Positions 28,408 to 37,780 of a stretch of 64,000 nucleotides of DNA are shown here, in pieces (position 1 is the first letter of the stretch; every line of letters starts with the position of its first letter). Under the pieces are notes generated by a model. That model saw only the letters and a program-made list of their open reading frames with translations. It was not told the DNA's origin and ran no database searches. The stretch covers positions 1,258,461-1,322,460 of the forward strand of contig NZ_CM002917.1 of the NCBI RefSeq assembly GCF_000154705.2, read 5' to 3'. The stretch is from Hoeflea phototrophica DFL-43 (GTDB lineage Bacteria; Pseudomonadota; Alphaproteobacteria; Rhizobiales; Rhizobiaceae). The translations under genes and the position numbers were made by a program.

Positions 28408-29526
28408 ATGCCCCTTCACAGATTCGATCTTGCTCCGGTTTCCTTCAGCCTCGACACAGACGTTGGCCACATCGCAGCCCTTCACATTGCCGATGGTGAT
28501 CGCCAGCTTTCGCCGCTGCATCGCGCGCCCTGGGCCGATGACAGTGAAGCCGTCTTTGAGGCCACAACACCACCCAATGTGAAACGCCTGTCGGGCGATT
28601 TCTTCTGTGCACCCTTTGGCCGCAACGATGTGGTCGAGGCGCCGTCCCATGGCTGGCCCGCCAACAGCGACTGGGAGCATGTCGAAACCACCGATGCTGG
28701 CGATCACCTTACGGCTGTTTTCACCCTCGCTCACGAGGTCATGGGCGCAACGCTGGAAAAGCGCATCACGCTTCGCGCCGGGCATCCCTTCATCTATCAG
28801 GAACACCGGTTTGAGGGCGGGCAGGGCGCAGTGTCGGTGGCGCATCATGTGATAGTTCATTTGCGGGAGGGCGGAAGGCTGGCCGTCTCGCCGAAGGCGT
28901 TCGCGTTCACGCCGCCCGAGAGCCTTGAGCCCGACCCTGCGCGCGGCCGTTCGATCCTGGCTTATCCAGCGCGAAGCGAGGATCTCGGTGCGTTTCCGCT
29001 TGCGGGCGGTGGCACAGCTGATCTTACCCGGTACCCGCCAGGAGAGAGCCACGAGGATTTTCTGACCCTTGTCGAGCGGCAGGATGGGAACCGCAACGGA
29101 GTCGCATTGGGATGGAGCGTGGTCAGCCGCATCGCCGAGCAGGATCGCATTCTGATCTTGAAGAACAGCCAAACTCTGCCGGTCACAATGTTGTGGATGA
29201 GCAATGGCGGCCGTGATTATGCGCCCTGGTCCAGCCGTCACACGGGCGTGCTTGGCATCGAAGATGGCAGAGCTTCAGGTCTTGGTCACGCCGATTCTAT
29301 CCGCCCCAACGCGATGAACAGCAATGGCATTCCGACAGCCTTTGATCTGGGTAGCGATCAGACTGTCAGGATTCGCCAGGTGATTGGTGCCTGTGCAATT
29401 GCGCCCGACGAGGGCGAAGTTGCAGATCTCAGTGTTAAGCCGGGGCGAGTGACGCTGCATTTTGAGGGCGGATCATCCCGCACATTGCCGTTTGATTCGG
29501 AGTTCCTGGAAAGCCAGGAAAACTGA
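28408..29526 (+). CDS. Galactose mutarotase-like fold protein, function unknown
   Basis: A 372-residue protein with no signal peptide or membrane segment. The layout (GDFFCAPFGRND near residue 70, EKRITLRAGHPFIYQEHRF near 120, HHVIVHL near 150, LWMSNGGRDYAPWSSRHTGVLGIE near 265) resembles the aldose-epimerase/galactose-mutarotase superfamily. I cannot name a specific family. The start ATG 28408 has GGAG about 8 nt upstream. It is a single-gene unit, divergent from the flavoprotein and convergent with the lipoprotein gene. A role in sugar handling is a guess from fold resemblance alone. Confidence 0.68.
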   Translation: MPLHRFDLAPVSFSLDTDVGHIAALHIADGDRQLSPLHRAPWADDSEAVFEATTPPNVKRLSGDFFCAPFGRNDVVEAPSHGWPANSDWEHVETTDAGDHLTAVFTLAHEVMGATLEKRITLRAGHPFIYQEHRFEGGQGAVSVAHHVIVHLREGGRLAVSPKAFAFTPPESLEPDPARGRSILAYPARSEDLGAFPLAGGGTADLTRYPPGESHEDFLTLVERQDGNRNGVALGWSVVSRIAEQDRILILKNSQTLPVTMLWMSNGGRDYAPWSSRHTGVLGIEDGRASGLGHADSIRPNAMNSNGIPTAFDLGSDQTVRIRQVIGACAIAPDEGEVADLSVKPGRVTLHFEGGSSRTLPFDSEFLESQEN

Positions 29527-29583
29527 ACCCGTCCGGAAAATGCCCCGGAAAACGCCTTTGACACTTCAGGTTTCGAACCGCCA

Positions 29584-29620
29584 TTAAAAAAGTCCCCGCC
29601 ACGAGGTGACAGGGACTTTC
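29584..29620 (-). terminator. Rho-independent terminator for the lipoprotein gene
   Basis: On the minus strand AAAGTCCC and GGGACTTT form a stem around a loop containing CACCTCGTGG, followed by a run of T. It starts about 24 nt after the stop of the lipoprotein gene at 29643. The stem could also act on the plus-strand gene ending at 29526. Confidence 0.75.
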
Positions 29621-29642
29621 CAATGCGTTTGATGCTTGTGGA

Positions 29643-29912
29643 TCAGCAAGCTGCCTCATAGACGTTGCCATTGGCGTCGCGGTAGCGGCACTGGCCCGGC
29701 GTCGTTGCCGCGCCGATAAGCGCGCCGGCTGCGCCGCCGATCAGCGCGCCGGTGGCGACGCCGCGGCTGCTGCTGCCCGTTGCCGCTGCAATCAATGCGC
29801 CAGTCCCTGCGCCGACGACAGCACCGGTGCCCGCTCGTTTTTCGGTGGTCGTGCAGCCGGCTGCTGCAAGCAGCGACAGAGCGGCAAGCGTAGAAATGAG
29901 AATTCTTTTCAT
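29643..29912 (-). CDS. Small glycine-zipper lipoprotein
   Basis: An 89-aa lipoprotein. The signal peptide ends in a lipobox (LLAAAGC, Cys at about residue 19). It is followed by glycine-zipper repeats (GAVVGAGTGALIAAATG and GVATGALIGGAAGALIGAA) and a short C-terminus (CRYRDANGNVYEAAC). Such proteins sit in the outer membrane; some resemble Pcp/SlyB or OmpA-linked YMGG proteins. ATG 29912 (MKRIL) is preferred over the ATG 12 nt upstream because GGAG lies about 7 nt before it and the signal peptide starts there. It is a single gene ended by the hairpin at 29584-29620. Confidence 0.87.
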   Translation of the reverse strand: MKRILISTLAALSLLAAAGCTTTEKRAGTGAVVGAGTGALIAAATGSSSRGVATGALIGGAAGALIGAATTPGQCRYRDANGNVYEAAC

Positions 29913-30066
29913 CAAAGGCTCCAATGTTGTGTGTGTCTAGAAGCGGCTGCTGCCCCACTAGCCAGTACGAACTTTAGAACGCAGTGATGCTATTGTACAG
30001 CACATCAAATCCCCGCGTTTGAACAAGCGATGAAATGCACCGTGTCAACGCGGGTCATGTTTCAAG

Positions 30067-30849
30067 CTATTGGCGGTTCATGCCGGAGCGGTGGGCCCAG
30101 CCGGTCATCCGCATCTCGAGCCAGGCCATCAGCGCGTACATGACGATGCCTTCGATCGCGAGCATCACCAGCCCGGCAAACACCAGTGGAACGTTGAACT
30201 GGCTTTGTGCAGCCAGCATCATGTGCCCAAGACCGGAGTTTGCAGCGACGGTCTCGGAAATCACCGATCCGACAAAAGCCAGTGTGATGGCGACTTTCAG
30301 CGATCCGAAGAAGTAGGGCATGGAGCGCGGAATGCCGACCTTGAGCATGATGTCGAGCTTCTTGGCGCCAAGCGCGCGCAGCACGTCTTCCATCTCCGGC
30401 TCGATGGTCGCAAGGCCGGTTGCGACATTGACCACGATCGGGAAGAAGGCGATCAGAAACGCCGTCAGGATCGCAGGCACCGTACCGATGCCGAACCAGA
30501 TCACGAGGATGGGCACAACGGCCACCTTGGGCACCGCGTTGAAGCCGATCATCAAAGGGTAAAGCCCCGCATAGATAAACCGCGACCAGCCGACCAGCAG
30601 CCCGAGCGCCAGGCCACCGGCAACAGCCAAGGCGAAGCCGACCAGTGTTGTGTAGAGCGTCTGAAGCGAGTTTTTCCAGATCGCCGGCCAGTAATCGACG
30701 ATCGACTGGGCGATCACCGTCGGTGCGGGCAGGATGTAGACCGGCAGGTCAAACCCGCGCGAGCACGCCTCCCACAGAGCAAACAGCACGAAGGTGTAGA
30801 TCCACGGCGCATAGCGTGTGAAATCGCGTTTGGCTGGCGTTCCACTCAT
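30067..30849 (-). CDS. ABC transporter permease (NMT1/THI5-type importer)
   Basis: Inner-membrane permease of the SsuC/ThiX/TauC type, 260 aa and about six transmembrane helices. The cytoplasmic coupling loop (ATIEPEMEDVLRALGAKKLDIMLKVGIP, ~165-190) has the EAA-like pattern that contacts the ATPase. It starts on the last base of the ATPase stop codon. It pairs with the ATPase and binding protein directly upstream. The substrate class is small nitrogen heterocycles or sulfonates in known relatives; the sequence alone does not settle it. Confidence 0.92.
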   Translation of the reverse strand: MSGTPAKRDFTRYAPWIYTFVLFALWEACSRGFDLPVYILPAPTVIAQSIVDYWPAIWKNSLQTLYTTLVGFALAVAGGLALGLLVGWSRFIYAGLYPLMIGFNAVPKVAVVPILVIWFGIGTVPAILTAFLIAFFPIVVNVATGLATIEPEMEDVLRALGAKKLDIMLKVGIPRSMPYFFGSLKVAITLAFVGSVISETVAANSGLGHMMLAAQSQFNVPLVFAGLVMLAIEGIVMYALMAWLEMRMTGWAHRSGMNRQ

Positions 30850-31664
30850 CAGACCGCCTCCGACTGCTGTGCGCGTGCGGTTGCAATATGCCCGCGCAAA
30901 TCATGCACCACATCGGTGAATTCGGCTTCAAACATGATCTCGAGGTCCCGAGGGCGCGGGAAATGCACCTCGCGCTCGGTGATGATCTTGCCCGGCCGGG
31001 CGCTCATCACGAAGATCCGGTCGGCCAGAAACACCGCTTCACGCAGATCATGGGTGACAAGCACCACCGTGACATCGGTGGAAAAATGCAGATCCCGGAT
31101 CACGCACCACAGCTCCTCGCGGGTGAACGCGTCGAGTGCGCCGAACGGTTCGTCCAGCATCAACAGTTCCGGTTCATGGATCAGCGCGCGGCAAAGGCTT
31201 GCGCGCTGCTGCATGCCGCCTGAAAGCTGCCAGGGGAATTTCGAGCCGAAGCCTTTGAGCCCCACGGTTTCGAGCAGATGCTCGGCCTTTTCGACATATT
31301 CCTTGCGGTGTGTGCGGATTCTGCGGCGGTGCTTGGCGACGATTTCAAGCGGCAGCAGGATGTTGTCGAGCGTCGTGCGCCAGGGCAGCATGGTCGGGTT
31401 CTGGAACGCCATCCCGACCATCGAAACGGGTTCGCTCACCCTCTCGCCGGCGACGCTGACTGTGCCTGTTTGAGGAATGTAGAGCCCGGTCACCAGCTTC
31501 ATCAAGGTCGACTTGCCGCAACCCGACGGTCCGACGACTGCGGCGAACTGGCCCTTTTCAACCGACATGGTCAGGCCGGAAACGGCCAGCGTTCCGTCCG
31601 CGCCGCCATAGCGCATGTCGACATTCTCGATGCCGACCATCGGGCCGGCGGTTGTGCTGGTCAT
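30849..31664 (-). CDS. ABC transporter ATPase (NMT1/THI5-type importer)
   Basis: Cytoplasmic ATPase of 271 aa energising the importer. It has Walker [15 protein letters not shown] (about residue 38), the Q-loop in GMAFQNPTMLPW, signature LSGGMQQRASLCRAL (~150), Walker B LLMLDEPFGALDA, and an H-loop in VLVTHDLREAV. All motifs are intact, and it is closest in layout to SsuB/TauB/ThiZ proteins. It shares one base with the permease start. The gap from the binding-protein gene holds a stable hairpin. Confidence 0.94.
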   Translation of the reverse strand: MTSTTAGPMVGIENVDMRYGGADGTLAVSGLTMSVEKGQFAAVVGPSGCGKSTLMKLVTGLYIPQTGTVSVAGERVSEPVSMVGMAFQNPTMLPWRTTLDNILLPLEIVAKHRRRIRTHRKEYVEKAEHLLETVGLKGFGSKFPWQLSGGMQQRASLCRALIHEPELLMLDEPFGALDAFTREELWCVIRDLHFSTDVTVVLVTHDLREAVFLADRIFVMSARPGKIITEREVHFPRPRDLEIMFEAEFTDVVHDLRGHIATARAQQSEAV

Positions 31665-31712
31665 TGTGTTGTCCCGCCTGGCCTGCGCGTCTTGTGGCCC
31701 GTCAACAGTTCA

Positions 31713-31738
31713 TGTGGGCCCCGAATGCGGGACCCACA
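31713..31738 (-). terminator. Intercistronic hairpin after the binding-protein gene
   Basis: Minus strand TGTGGGTCCC, loop GCATTC, GGGGCCCACA: a 10-bp stem with one G-U pair, 15 nt after the binding-protein stop and before the ATPase gene. No T-run follows, so it more likely attenuates or stabilises the transcript than ends it. Confidence 0.65.
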
Positions 31739-31753
31739 GTTGCAAGGTGTTGA

Positions 31754-32761
31754 TCAGGGAAGCATCCGTTCTTCCTTGGGGGGAAGGAACGAGGCATCAA
31801 ACACCGCCTCTGCAGCGGGCGGCGTGGTCACGCCCATGGAGGTCTTGAGAAACTCCATCGACTGGGTGAGCTTGGCCGGATCAATGCCGCCAAACCCGTT
31901 GGCGACAACAGCCGGGGTCTTGATCGACTGTGCAATCGCCATGTTGAGCCGGTCGAGTTCGACATCCTTGTTGAGCACTTCATTGCGCGGAATCACATGG
32001 GTGACCGCTGCTTCCGGGTCGCTGACGGTGTCCTGGAAGCCCTTGATCAGTGCCTTGATGAAGCCCTTGACCGCATCGGGATTGGCCTCGGCGAAATCCG
32101 AATTGACCATCACCACATTGCCGTAAAGATCGAGCCCGTTTTCGGCCATCATGATCATCGAGATGTCGTCGGGATCAACGCCCTGCGCTTTCAGATTGAT
32201 GACCGAAGAGAACGAGAAGCCGAAGATCGCATCGACCTGGCCCTGCGCCAGCATCGGTTCGCGAACCGGAAAGCCGACATTCTCGATTGTGATCGTACCG
32301 GTATCGATTCCTGCGACGGTCGAGAAGGCGGACCACTGTCCAAAGGCTGCATCCGGCGGCGGCGCGCCAAGTGTCTTGCCTTCAAGCGATTTCGGATCCT
32401 CTGTCACGCCCAGGCTCTTGCGGCCGATGACGGCGAAGGGCGGGCGCTCATAGGCCATCATCACGGCCTTGACCTTGCCGTCCGGATTTTCCTCGATGAA
32501 CTTGATCAGCGCGTTGACGTCGCCGAAGCCCATGTCATAGGCCCCTGTTGCGACCCGCGGAATGGATTCGCGGCTGCCTGCGCCGCTGTCGATCGTGACC
32601 TCCAGTCCCTCATCCTTGAAGTAGCCCTTGTCGAGCGCGATGAAGAAGGGTGCCGACGGAGCTTCGAATTTCCAGTCGAGGGTGAATTTGAGTGCTGTCT
32701 CCGCCTGCGCCATATTGATGGACAACGCGAGCGCGGCACAAACTCCGAGAATCTGACGCAT
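31754..32761 (-). CDS. NMT1/THI5-like ABC substrate-binding protein
   Basis: Periplasmic binding protein, 335 aa. A Sec signal peptide is followed by the mature start near residue 21 (AETALKFTLDWKFEAPSAPF). The FFIALDKGYFKDEGLEVTI stretch and the GAYDMGFGDVNALI segment are typical of the NMT1/THI5 group (ThiY, RibY, SsuA relatives). The ligand is not known. The gene is divergent from ureD, 232 nt apart, so a nitrogen-rich compound that ends as urea is plausible but unproven. No TPP riboswitch elements were seen in the leader. Confidence 0.9.
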   Translation of the reverse strand: MRQILGVCAALALSINMAQAETALKFTLDWKFEAPSAPFFIALDKGYFKDEGLEVTIDSGAGSRESIPRVATGAYDMGFGDVNALIKFIEENPDGKVKAVMMAYERPPFAVIGRKSLGVTEDPKSLEGKTLGAPPPDAAFGQWSAFSTVAGIDTGTITIENVGFPVREPMLAQGQVDAIFGFSFSSVINLKAQGVDPDDISMIMMAENGLDLYGNVVMVNSDFAEANPDAVKGFIKALIKGFQDTVSDPEAAVTHVIPRNEVLNKDVELDRLNMAIAQSIKTPAVVANGFGGIDPAKLTQSMEFLKTSMGVTTPPAAEAVFDASFLPPKEERMLP

Positions 32762-32993
32762 GAAGTACCCCTGTAAAGATGGTTGTTTTTTGTTTTGATC
32801 TGGATGCCATCCTGAAAATCAAATGCCAAAAAATCAAGCAGAATTTTGAATGTCCAAATTATAGGCATGTTGACGATTATTTGGGCGCCTTGTCGTCAGG
32901 GTTGATCAGAATGCAGGCGGTATATTGCGGCAAGGCGCTTGCGCAATTGACGGACGTTCTCGATTATTGGGCCGGTAAATTTTGCGAGCGGCC

Positions 32994-33854
32994 ATGACGT
33001 CCCTGTACCCGATCCCATCTTCTGAGAATGCGGTGCCGCTGCAGCGGACGCGAGGGAGCGCACGGCTGTCAGCCAAGCACTCGGCCGGCCAAAGCCGGAT
33101 CGACCGCCTGTTCCAGGAAGGCTCGGCCCGCATCCGCTTGCCCAAGGTTGCGCCTGGTGCGCCGCTTGAAGCGGTGATCATCAACACTGCCGGTGGATTG
33201 ACCGGCGGCGACCATATGGACTGGCAGTTCGAGGCGGGCGAGGGCGCGCGCATGAGCCTGACCACCCAGGCCTGCGAAAAGACGTACAAGGCCAATGGCG
33301 TGACCGAAGCCCGCGTCACCGTGGGGCTCAAGCTTCAATCCGCAAGTTCCATTGCCTGGCTGCCGCAGGAAACCATCCTGTTTGACCGCGCCCGGCTGCA
33401 ACGAACCATCGATGTCGACATGGCGGCAGATGCCCGTCTGCTGATGGTGGAACCTGTGGTTTTTGGCCGGCTGGCCATGAACGAGGCCGTGTTGCAGGGC
33501 CTGTTCCGGGACCGCTGGCGCCTTCGCATGGATGGCCGTCTGCTGCACGCTGAAGAGACTCGCATCGGCCCGGATGTCGATGCGGACCTCAATCGCGCGG
33601 CCATTGCCGCCGGTGGACTGGCCATCGCGACGGTTGTCATGATCGCGCCCGAAGCCGAAACCCGGCTCGACGCCGTCCGGCAAATCATCGGTGCATCGGG
33701 CGGTGCAAGTTTCGTCTCGCCGCGCGGGGCGCAAACTGGCAAACTTCTTGCGAGGCTGGTTGCCAAAGACAGTTACGAGCTGCGCCAGCGGCTCGGGCCG
33801 CTGATCAGGCTCTTGAACCCTGATGGCGGATTGCCGAAAGTCTGGTCGACATGA
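32994..33854 (+). CDS. ureD: Urease accessory protein UreD
   Basis: Scaffold for nickel loading of urease; it binds apo-urease with UreF and UreG. The protein is 286 aa. Family landmarks are [15 protein letters not shown] (residues ~58-73), [10 protein letters not shown] (~87) and [16 protein letters not shown] (~150). ATG 32994 is chosen over TTG 32982, four codons upstream, although neither has a strong ribosome-binding site. It is the first gene of the urease operon, with ureA following after 10 nt. Confidence 0.96.
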   Translation: MTSLYPIPSSENAVPLQRTRGSARLSAKHSAGQSRIDRLFQEGSARIRLPKVAPGAPLEAVIINTAGGLTGGDHMDWQFEAGEGARMSLTTQACEKTYKANGVTEARVTVGLKLQSASSIAWLPQETILFDRARLQRTIDVDMAADARLLMVEPVVFGRLAMNEAVLQGLFRDRWRLRMDGRLLHAEETRIGPDVDADLNRAAIAAGGLAIATVVMIAPEAETRLDAVRQIIGASGGASFVSPRGAQTGKLLARLVAKDSYELRQRLGPLIRLLNPDGGLPKVWST

Positions 33855-33864
33855 GAGAGACGCA

Positions 33865-34167
33865 ATGAACCTGACCCCGAGAGAAAAAGACAAGCTTTTG
33901 ATCGCCATGGCGGCGATCGTGGCGCGCAAGCGGCTCGAACGCGGCGTCAAGCTGAACCATCCAGAAGCGATTGCCCTGATCACGGATTTTATCGTCGAGG
34001 GCGCCCGCGATGGCCGCCCCGTGGCAGACCTGATGGAAGCCGGCGCCCATGTGATCACCCGCGGCCAGGTGATGGAGGGCATCGCCGAGATGATCCACGA
34101 CATCCAGGTCGAGGCGACGTTCCCGGACGGCACCAAGCTGGTGACCGTGCATGAACCGATACGGTAA
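33865..34167 (+). CDS. ureA: Urease gamma subunit
   Basis: Small structural subunit of the Ni-dependent urease (urea to ammonia and carbamate), 100 aa, the canonical length. It begins [17 protein letters not shown] and contains the conserved [10 protein letters not shown] and [16 protein letters not shown] stretches (here [16 protein letters not shown]). A GAGAGACG sequence precedes the start. The alpha, beta and gamma subunits are separate here, as in most Proteobacteria. Confidence 0.97.
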   Translation: MNLTPREKDKLLIAMAAIVARKRLERGVKLNHPEAIALITDFIVEGARDGRPVADLMEAGAHVITRGQVMEGIAEMIHDIQVEATFPDGTKLVTVHEPIR

Positions 34168-34173
34168 AGTGTA

Positions 34174-34362
34174 ATGGAATTTGTCAGGCGCACAGCCCAC
34201 CCGTTCGGAACCTTCGATCTTGCCGCGATTGGCGCAACACTGACGCTGGTCATGCTGGTTCTGGGTGTCCGGCGCATCCTGCGCAAGCCTGCCCGAACCG
34301 ATCCGACTGCGGCGATCGCTGACGAGATGAACCACAGGAGTGCCCCCGATGATCCCAGGTGA
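34174..34362 (+). CDS. Small membrane protein between ureA and ureB, unknown
   Basis: A 62-residue ORF starting 6 nt after ureA and overlapping the ureB start by 14 nt. It has one hydrophobic segment ([19 protein letters not shown], residues ~14-32) and a basic stretch right after ([11 protein letters not shown]), suggesting a single-pass protein. The tight spacing supports translation with the operon. No family was recognised and the ribosome-binding site is weak. Confidence 0.6.
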   Translation: MEFVRRTAHPFGTFDLAAIGATLTLVMLVLGVRRILRKPARTDPTAAIADEMNHRSAPDDPR

Positions 34363-34654
34363 AATCTTCACCCCCGAAGGCGATATTGAACTCAATACAG
34401 GCGCTGAAACCGTCACGCTCAAGGTTGCCAACACCGGCGACCGTCCGGTGCAGGTCGGCAGCCACTACCATTTCTTTGAGACCAATCCGTCTCTGAGCTT
34501 TGACCGCGACCGGGCCCGTGGCTTCAGGCTCGACATCGCCGCCGGTACCGCCGTGCGGTTCGAACCTGGCCAGGAGCGTGATGTCACCCTGGTGCCGCTG
34601 TCCGGCGGCCGCGAAGTCTACGGTTTCCGTCAGCAGATCATGGGCAAGCTTTGA
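34349..34654 (+). CDS. ureB: Urease beta subunit
   Basis: Structural subunit, 101 aa, normal length. It starts [16 protein letters not shown] and has the highly conserved [18 protein letters not shown] (residues ~37-54) and the [17 protein letters not shown] end. ATG 34349 is well fixed by homology, with ACAGGAG about 8 nt upstream. Its stop overlaps the start of the LprI-like gene (TGATG), so the two are coupled. Confidence 0.97.
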   Translation: MIPGEIFTPEGDIELNTGAETVTLKVANTGDRPVQVGSHYHFFETNPSLSFDRDRARGFRLDIAAGTAVRFEPGQERDVTLVPLSGGREVYGFRQQIMGKL

Positions 34655-35070
34655 TGTCGCGACGGTTGGCGTTGTTTTTCCTGGGCCTGCTCTATGCAAC
34701 TCCTGCGCTTTCCGAAGACAAGCTCGATTGCGCAAACCCGCAAGACCAATATTCGATGACCTATTGCGCAGGCGTGGACTACGAAAACGCCGACGCAGAG
34801 CTCAATCGCGTCTGGCCGCAGGCCCGTGCGGCCGCGAAAAGGCAAGACGAATATATCGCCGATGATGCAAGGTCCAGGGGGCTTCTGACTGCATCGGAAG
34901 CGCTGCTAGCAGCCCAGCGGGCCTGGCTGAAGTTTCGCGACGCGGAATGCGAATACCAGTCCTATGCATTCTTCGGTGGCACCGGTCAGCCCATGATTGG
35001 CAGCCTCTGCCTTGCGCAGCTGACCCGGGAGCGTACCGAACAACTGCGTCAGGGGTTGAATGATCGCTGA
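34654..35070 (+). CDS. LprI-family (DUF1311) periplasmic protein inside the urease operon
   Basis: A 138-residue exported protein. The signal peptide is SRRLALFFLGLLYATPALS, and the mature part begins EDKLDCANPQDQYSMTYC. The four cysteines (DCANP, TYCAG, AECEYQ, SLCLAQ) and the AQRAWLKFRDAEC motif are the DUF1311 hallmark, a domain shared with lysozyme inhibitor LprI. The start overlaps the ureB stop. It lies between ureB and ureC; its role in urease function is not known. Confidence 0.87.
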   Translation: MSRRLALFFLGLLYATPALSEDKLDCANPQDQYSMTYCAGVDYENADAELNRVWPQARAAAKRQDEYIADDARSRGLLTASEALLAAQRAWLKFRDAECEYQSYAFFGGTGQPMIGSLCLAQLTRERTEQLRQGLNDR

Positions 35071-35140
35071 TGGCCCGCGCCTTGCATGTTGAATATCTGA
35101 TTGACCGCCTGAATGCCTGATCAAATTCGAGGATAAACCA

Positions 35141-36853
35141 ATGCCCGCCAAGATCTCCCGCTCAGCCTACGCCGCCATGTACGGCCCGACCGTCGGCGAC
35201 AAGGTGCGCCTTGCCGACACTGAACTCTTCATCGAGGTCGAGAAGGATTTCACCACCTATGGCGAGGAAGTGAAGTTCGGCGGCGGCAAGGTCATTCGCG
35301 ACGGCATGGGTCAGTCCCAGGTCACTCGCGCTGATGGCGCTGTCGACACCGTCATCACCAATGCGCTGGTGGTCGATCACACCGGGATCTATAAGGCCGA
35401 CATCGGCCTGAAAGATGGGCGCATCGCCGCCATCGGCAAGGCCGGCAATCCCGACACCCAGCCAGGGGTCAACATCATCGTCGGACCCGGCACCGAGGCG
35501 ATTGCCGGCGAAGGCAAGATCCTCACCGCCGGCGGTTTTGACAGCCATATCCATTACATCTGCCCGCAGCAGATCGAGGAAGCGCTGATGAGCGGGCTGA
35601 CCACCATGCTCGGCGGCGGCACCGGGCCTGCGCATGGCACCCTTGCCACCACCTGCACGCCCGGACCCTGGCACATCGCCCGGATGATCGAGAGCGCCGA
35701 CGCCTTCCCGATGAACCTGGCGTTTGCGGGCAAGGGCAATGCCTCGGTTCCCGCAGCGCTTGAGGAAATGGTGCTCGGCGGCGCCTGTGCGCTCAAGCTG
35801 CATGAGGATTGGGGCACCACACCGGCGGCCATCGACACCTGCCTGTCGGTCGCTGACCAGTATGACGTCCAGGTGATGATCCACACCGATACGCTCAATG
35901 AGAGCGGCTTTGTCGAAAGCACGGTCGAGGCCTTGAAGGGCCGCACCATCCACGCCTTCCACACCGAAGGCGCCGGTGGCGGCCACGCGCCCGACATCAT
36001 CAAGATCTGCGGGTTGCAGAACGTGCTTCCGTCCTCGACCAACCCGACCCGGCCCTACACCGTCAACACCATTGCCGAACATCTCGACATGCTGATGGTC
36101 TGCCACCATCTCGACAGCTCCATCCCCGAAGATATCGCCTTCGCTGAAAGCCGCATCCGCAAGGAAACCATCGCTGCCGAAGACATCCTGCACGACATCG
36201 GCGCCTTCTCGATCATCGCGTCCGACAGCCAGGCCATGGGCCGGGTCGGTGAGGTGATCATCCGCACCTGGCAGACCGCCGACAAGATGAAGCGTCAGCG
36301 TGGCAGTCTGCCCGGGGAAACCGGCGACAACGACAATCTCCGGGTCCGCCGCTACATCGCCAAATACACCATCAATCCGGCCATCGCCCATGGCATCTCC
36401 AAGCACATCGGTTCGATCGAGGTCGGCAAGCGCGCTGATCTGGTGATGTGGAACCCGGCATTCTTCGGCGTCAAACCCGACATGGTGCTGCTCGGCGGCT
36501 CCATTGCCGCAGCCCCCATGGGCGACCCGAACGCCTCGATCCCGACACCGCAGCCAGTGCATTACCGCTACATGTTCGGCGCCTACGGCAAGGCCCGCAC
36601 CAATTCCTCCGTCACCTTCGTCAGCAAGGCGGCGATCGAGGATGGCCTGGCCCACAAGCTCGGCACTGCGAAGCAAATGATGGCAGTGGAGAACACCCGC
36701 GGCGGTATCTCGAAGTCATCCATGGTGCTCAACGACCTCACCCCGGAGATCGAGGTTGATCCCGAGTCTTACGAGGTTCGCGCCAATGGCGAATTGCTGA
36801 CCTGCGAGCCGGCGACCGAACTGCCGATGGCGCAGCGCTATTTCCTGTTCTAG
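35141..36853 (+). CDS. ureC: Urease alpha subunit (catalytic)
   Basis: Catalytic subunit, 570 aa, full length. Nickel ligands are in [11 protein letters not shown], and the lysine carbamylated in the family is about K219 within [14 protein letters not shown]. Further nickel ligands lie in [14 protein letters not shown] and [14 protein letters not shown]. The mobile-flap histidines are at about 322-323 (MVCHHLD). The N-terminus ([19 protein letters not shown]) and C-terminus ([13 protein letters not shown]) are canonical. No key residue is missing, so the enzyme should be active once loaded with nickel by UreDEFG. Confidence 0.98.
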   Translation: MPAKISRSAYAAMYGPTVGDKVRLADTELFIEVEKDFTTYGEEVKFGGGKVIRDGMGQSQVTRADGAVDTVITNALVVDHTGIYKADIGLKDGRIAAIGKAGNPDTQPGVNIIVGPGTEAIAGEGKILTAGGFDSHIHYICPQQIEEALMSGLTTMLGGGTGPAHGTLATTCTPGPWHIARMIESADAFPMNLAFAGKGNASVPAALEEMVLGGACALKLHEDWGTTPAAIDTCLSVADQYDVQVMIHTDTLNESGFVESTVEALKGRTIHAFHTEGAGGGHAPDIIKICGLQNVLPSSTNPTRPYTVNTIAEHLDMLMVCHHLDSSIPEDIAFAESRIRKETIAAEDILHDIGAFSIIASDSQAMGRVGEVIIRTWQTADKMKRQRGSLPGETGDNDNLRVRRYIAKYTINPAIAHGISKHIGSIEVGKRADLVMWNPAFFGVKPDMVLLGGSIAAAPMGDPNASIPTPQPVHYRYMFGAYGKARTNSSVTFVSKAAIEDGLAHKLGTAKQMMAVENTRGGISKSSMVLNDLTPEIEVDPESYEVRANGELLTCEPATELPMAQRYFLF

Positions 36854-37005
36854 GCATTTGACCATGAGCAACAGCCGGAGCCCGGATGTATTGGACGCAG
36901 CCCCGTCGCGAAGGGTTCGGCAGGGAAGGCGGAGCCACACATTTCGGGCAATTGCCGTGGCGGCAGCTATGCGCAACCTGCATGGCTGCGTTCCCCATTC
37001 AGCGC

Positions 37006-37027
37006 TTTTTTGCGGTGCAGCAAAAAA
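37006..37027. promoter_or_regulatory. Perfect palindrome upstream of the 54-aa ORF
   Basis: TTTTTTGC, spacer GGTGCA, GCAAAAAA: an exact 8-bp inverted repeat, 33 nt before the 54-aa ORF start and about 150 nt after ureC. It could be an operator, a leader hairpin or part of a ureC terminator. 36854-37005 has no gene. Confidence 0.4.
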
Positions 37028-37059
37028 CTATTGTGACAGCACTTCAAAGGAGTCCTGTC

Positions 37060-37224
37060 ATGGCGAAGACCAGCAATCGGTTCAGCAATTTCTTCAGCGC
37101 AGCAGCCCGGTCGATCAACTTTGCTCGCGAGGCGCAGACGATCTACCACACCTCGGACGACGTCTTTGTCTCCCGCGGCACAACGCGCCAGCAGGCGTTG
37201 CGCGACCTGATCGATCAGCTCTAA
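37060..37224 (+). CDS. Small 54-residue protein between ureC and ureE, unknown
   Basis: [20 protein letters not shown] and so on to ALRDLIDQL: a basic, soluble-looking peptide without a signal or membrane segment. A strong ribosome-binding site (AAAGGAG, about 7 nt before the ATG) and a palindrome upstream suggest it is really translated, perhaps from its own promoter. The C-terminal [16 protein letters not shown] is predicted helical. No family was recognised. It interrupts the urease operon between ureC and ureE. Confidence 0.65.
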   Translation: MAKTSNRFSNFFSAAARSINFAREAQTIYHTSDDVFVSRGTTRQQALRDLIDQL

Positions 37225-37300
37225 GCCCTCACAAGCCAAACAGTTCCTGGCGGTTTCCGCGCTCGCTCTACGGGCGGGACATCTCCGCAGGGGCAGCGGC

Positions 37301-37780
37301 ATGACGCTGCCCGTCGCCGCAACAGTCACACGCCAGTTTGACGCGCCTGCCGCCACCATCACGCTTGATGAAACAGCGCGCCACCGCCGCCGCATGAAGC
37401 TGGTCTCCGACCGGCTCGAAACCGGTGCGACGATCTCCTTTCTGCTCGATCTTCCTGAAGCCCGGTTGTTGCGCCATGGCGATGGTTTGTTGCTTGATGA
37501 CGGCCGTGTCATCGAAGTGCGCGCCATGCCGGAAGCCTTGATGGAGGTGCGCGGCCGCGACGCGCAGCATCTTGTGGCGCTGGCCTGGCAGATCGGCAAC
37601 CGGCATCTGGCCGCCGAAATCACTTCACAGACCATCCGTATCCGGCGCGATCACGTCATCCGCGACATGCTGATCGGGCTTGGCGCAAAGGTGGATGAGA
37701 TCGAAGCGCCATTCGATCCCGAAGGTGGCGCCTATGGCGGGGCGCATCACGCCCATGAGCATGGTCATGACCATGGCTGA
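37301..37780 (+). CDS. ureE: Urease accessory protein UreE
   Basis: Nickel metallochaperone, 159 aa. It has an N-terminal peptide-binding domain ([37 protein letters not shown]) and a metal-binding domain ([15 protein letters not shown]). A histidine-rich tail ([14 protein letters not shown], residues ~146-159) would bind several nickel ions. It overlaps the DUF6434 gene by 8 nt. Confidence 0.96.
   Translation: MTLPVAATVTRQFDAPAATITLDETARHRRRMKLVSDRLETGATISFLLDLPEARLLRHGDGLLLDDGRVIEVRAMPEALMEVRGRDAQHLVALAWQIGNRHLAAEITSQTIRIRRDHVIRDMLIGLGAKVDEIEAPFDPEGGAYGGAHHAHEHGHDHG

Noticed and set aside
32762..32993. TPP riboswitch in the leader of the NMT1/THI5-type binding protein
   Set aside because: The conserved CTGAGA and CCTGATC-type core elements were not found on the minus strand of this region.
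35162..36676. 504-codon minus-strand frame opposite ureC
   Set aside because: The plus strand encodes full-length urease alpha subunit with all metal ligands. The antisense frame reflects GC-rich codon bias.
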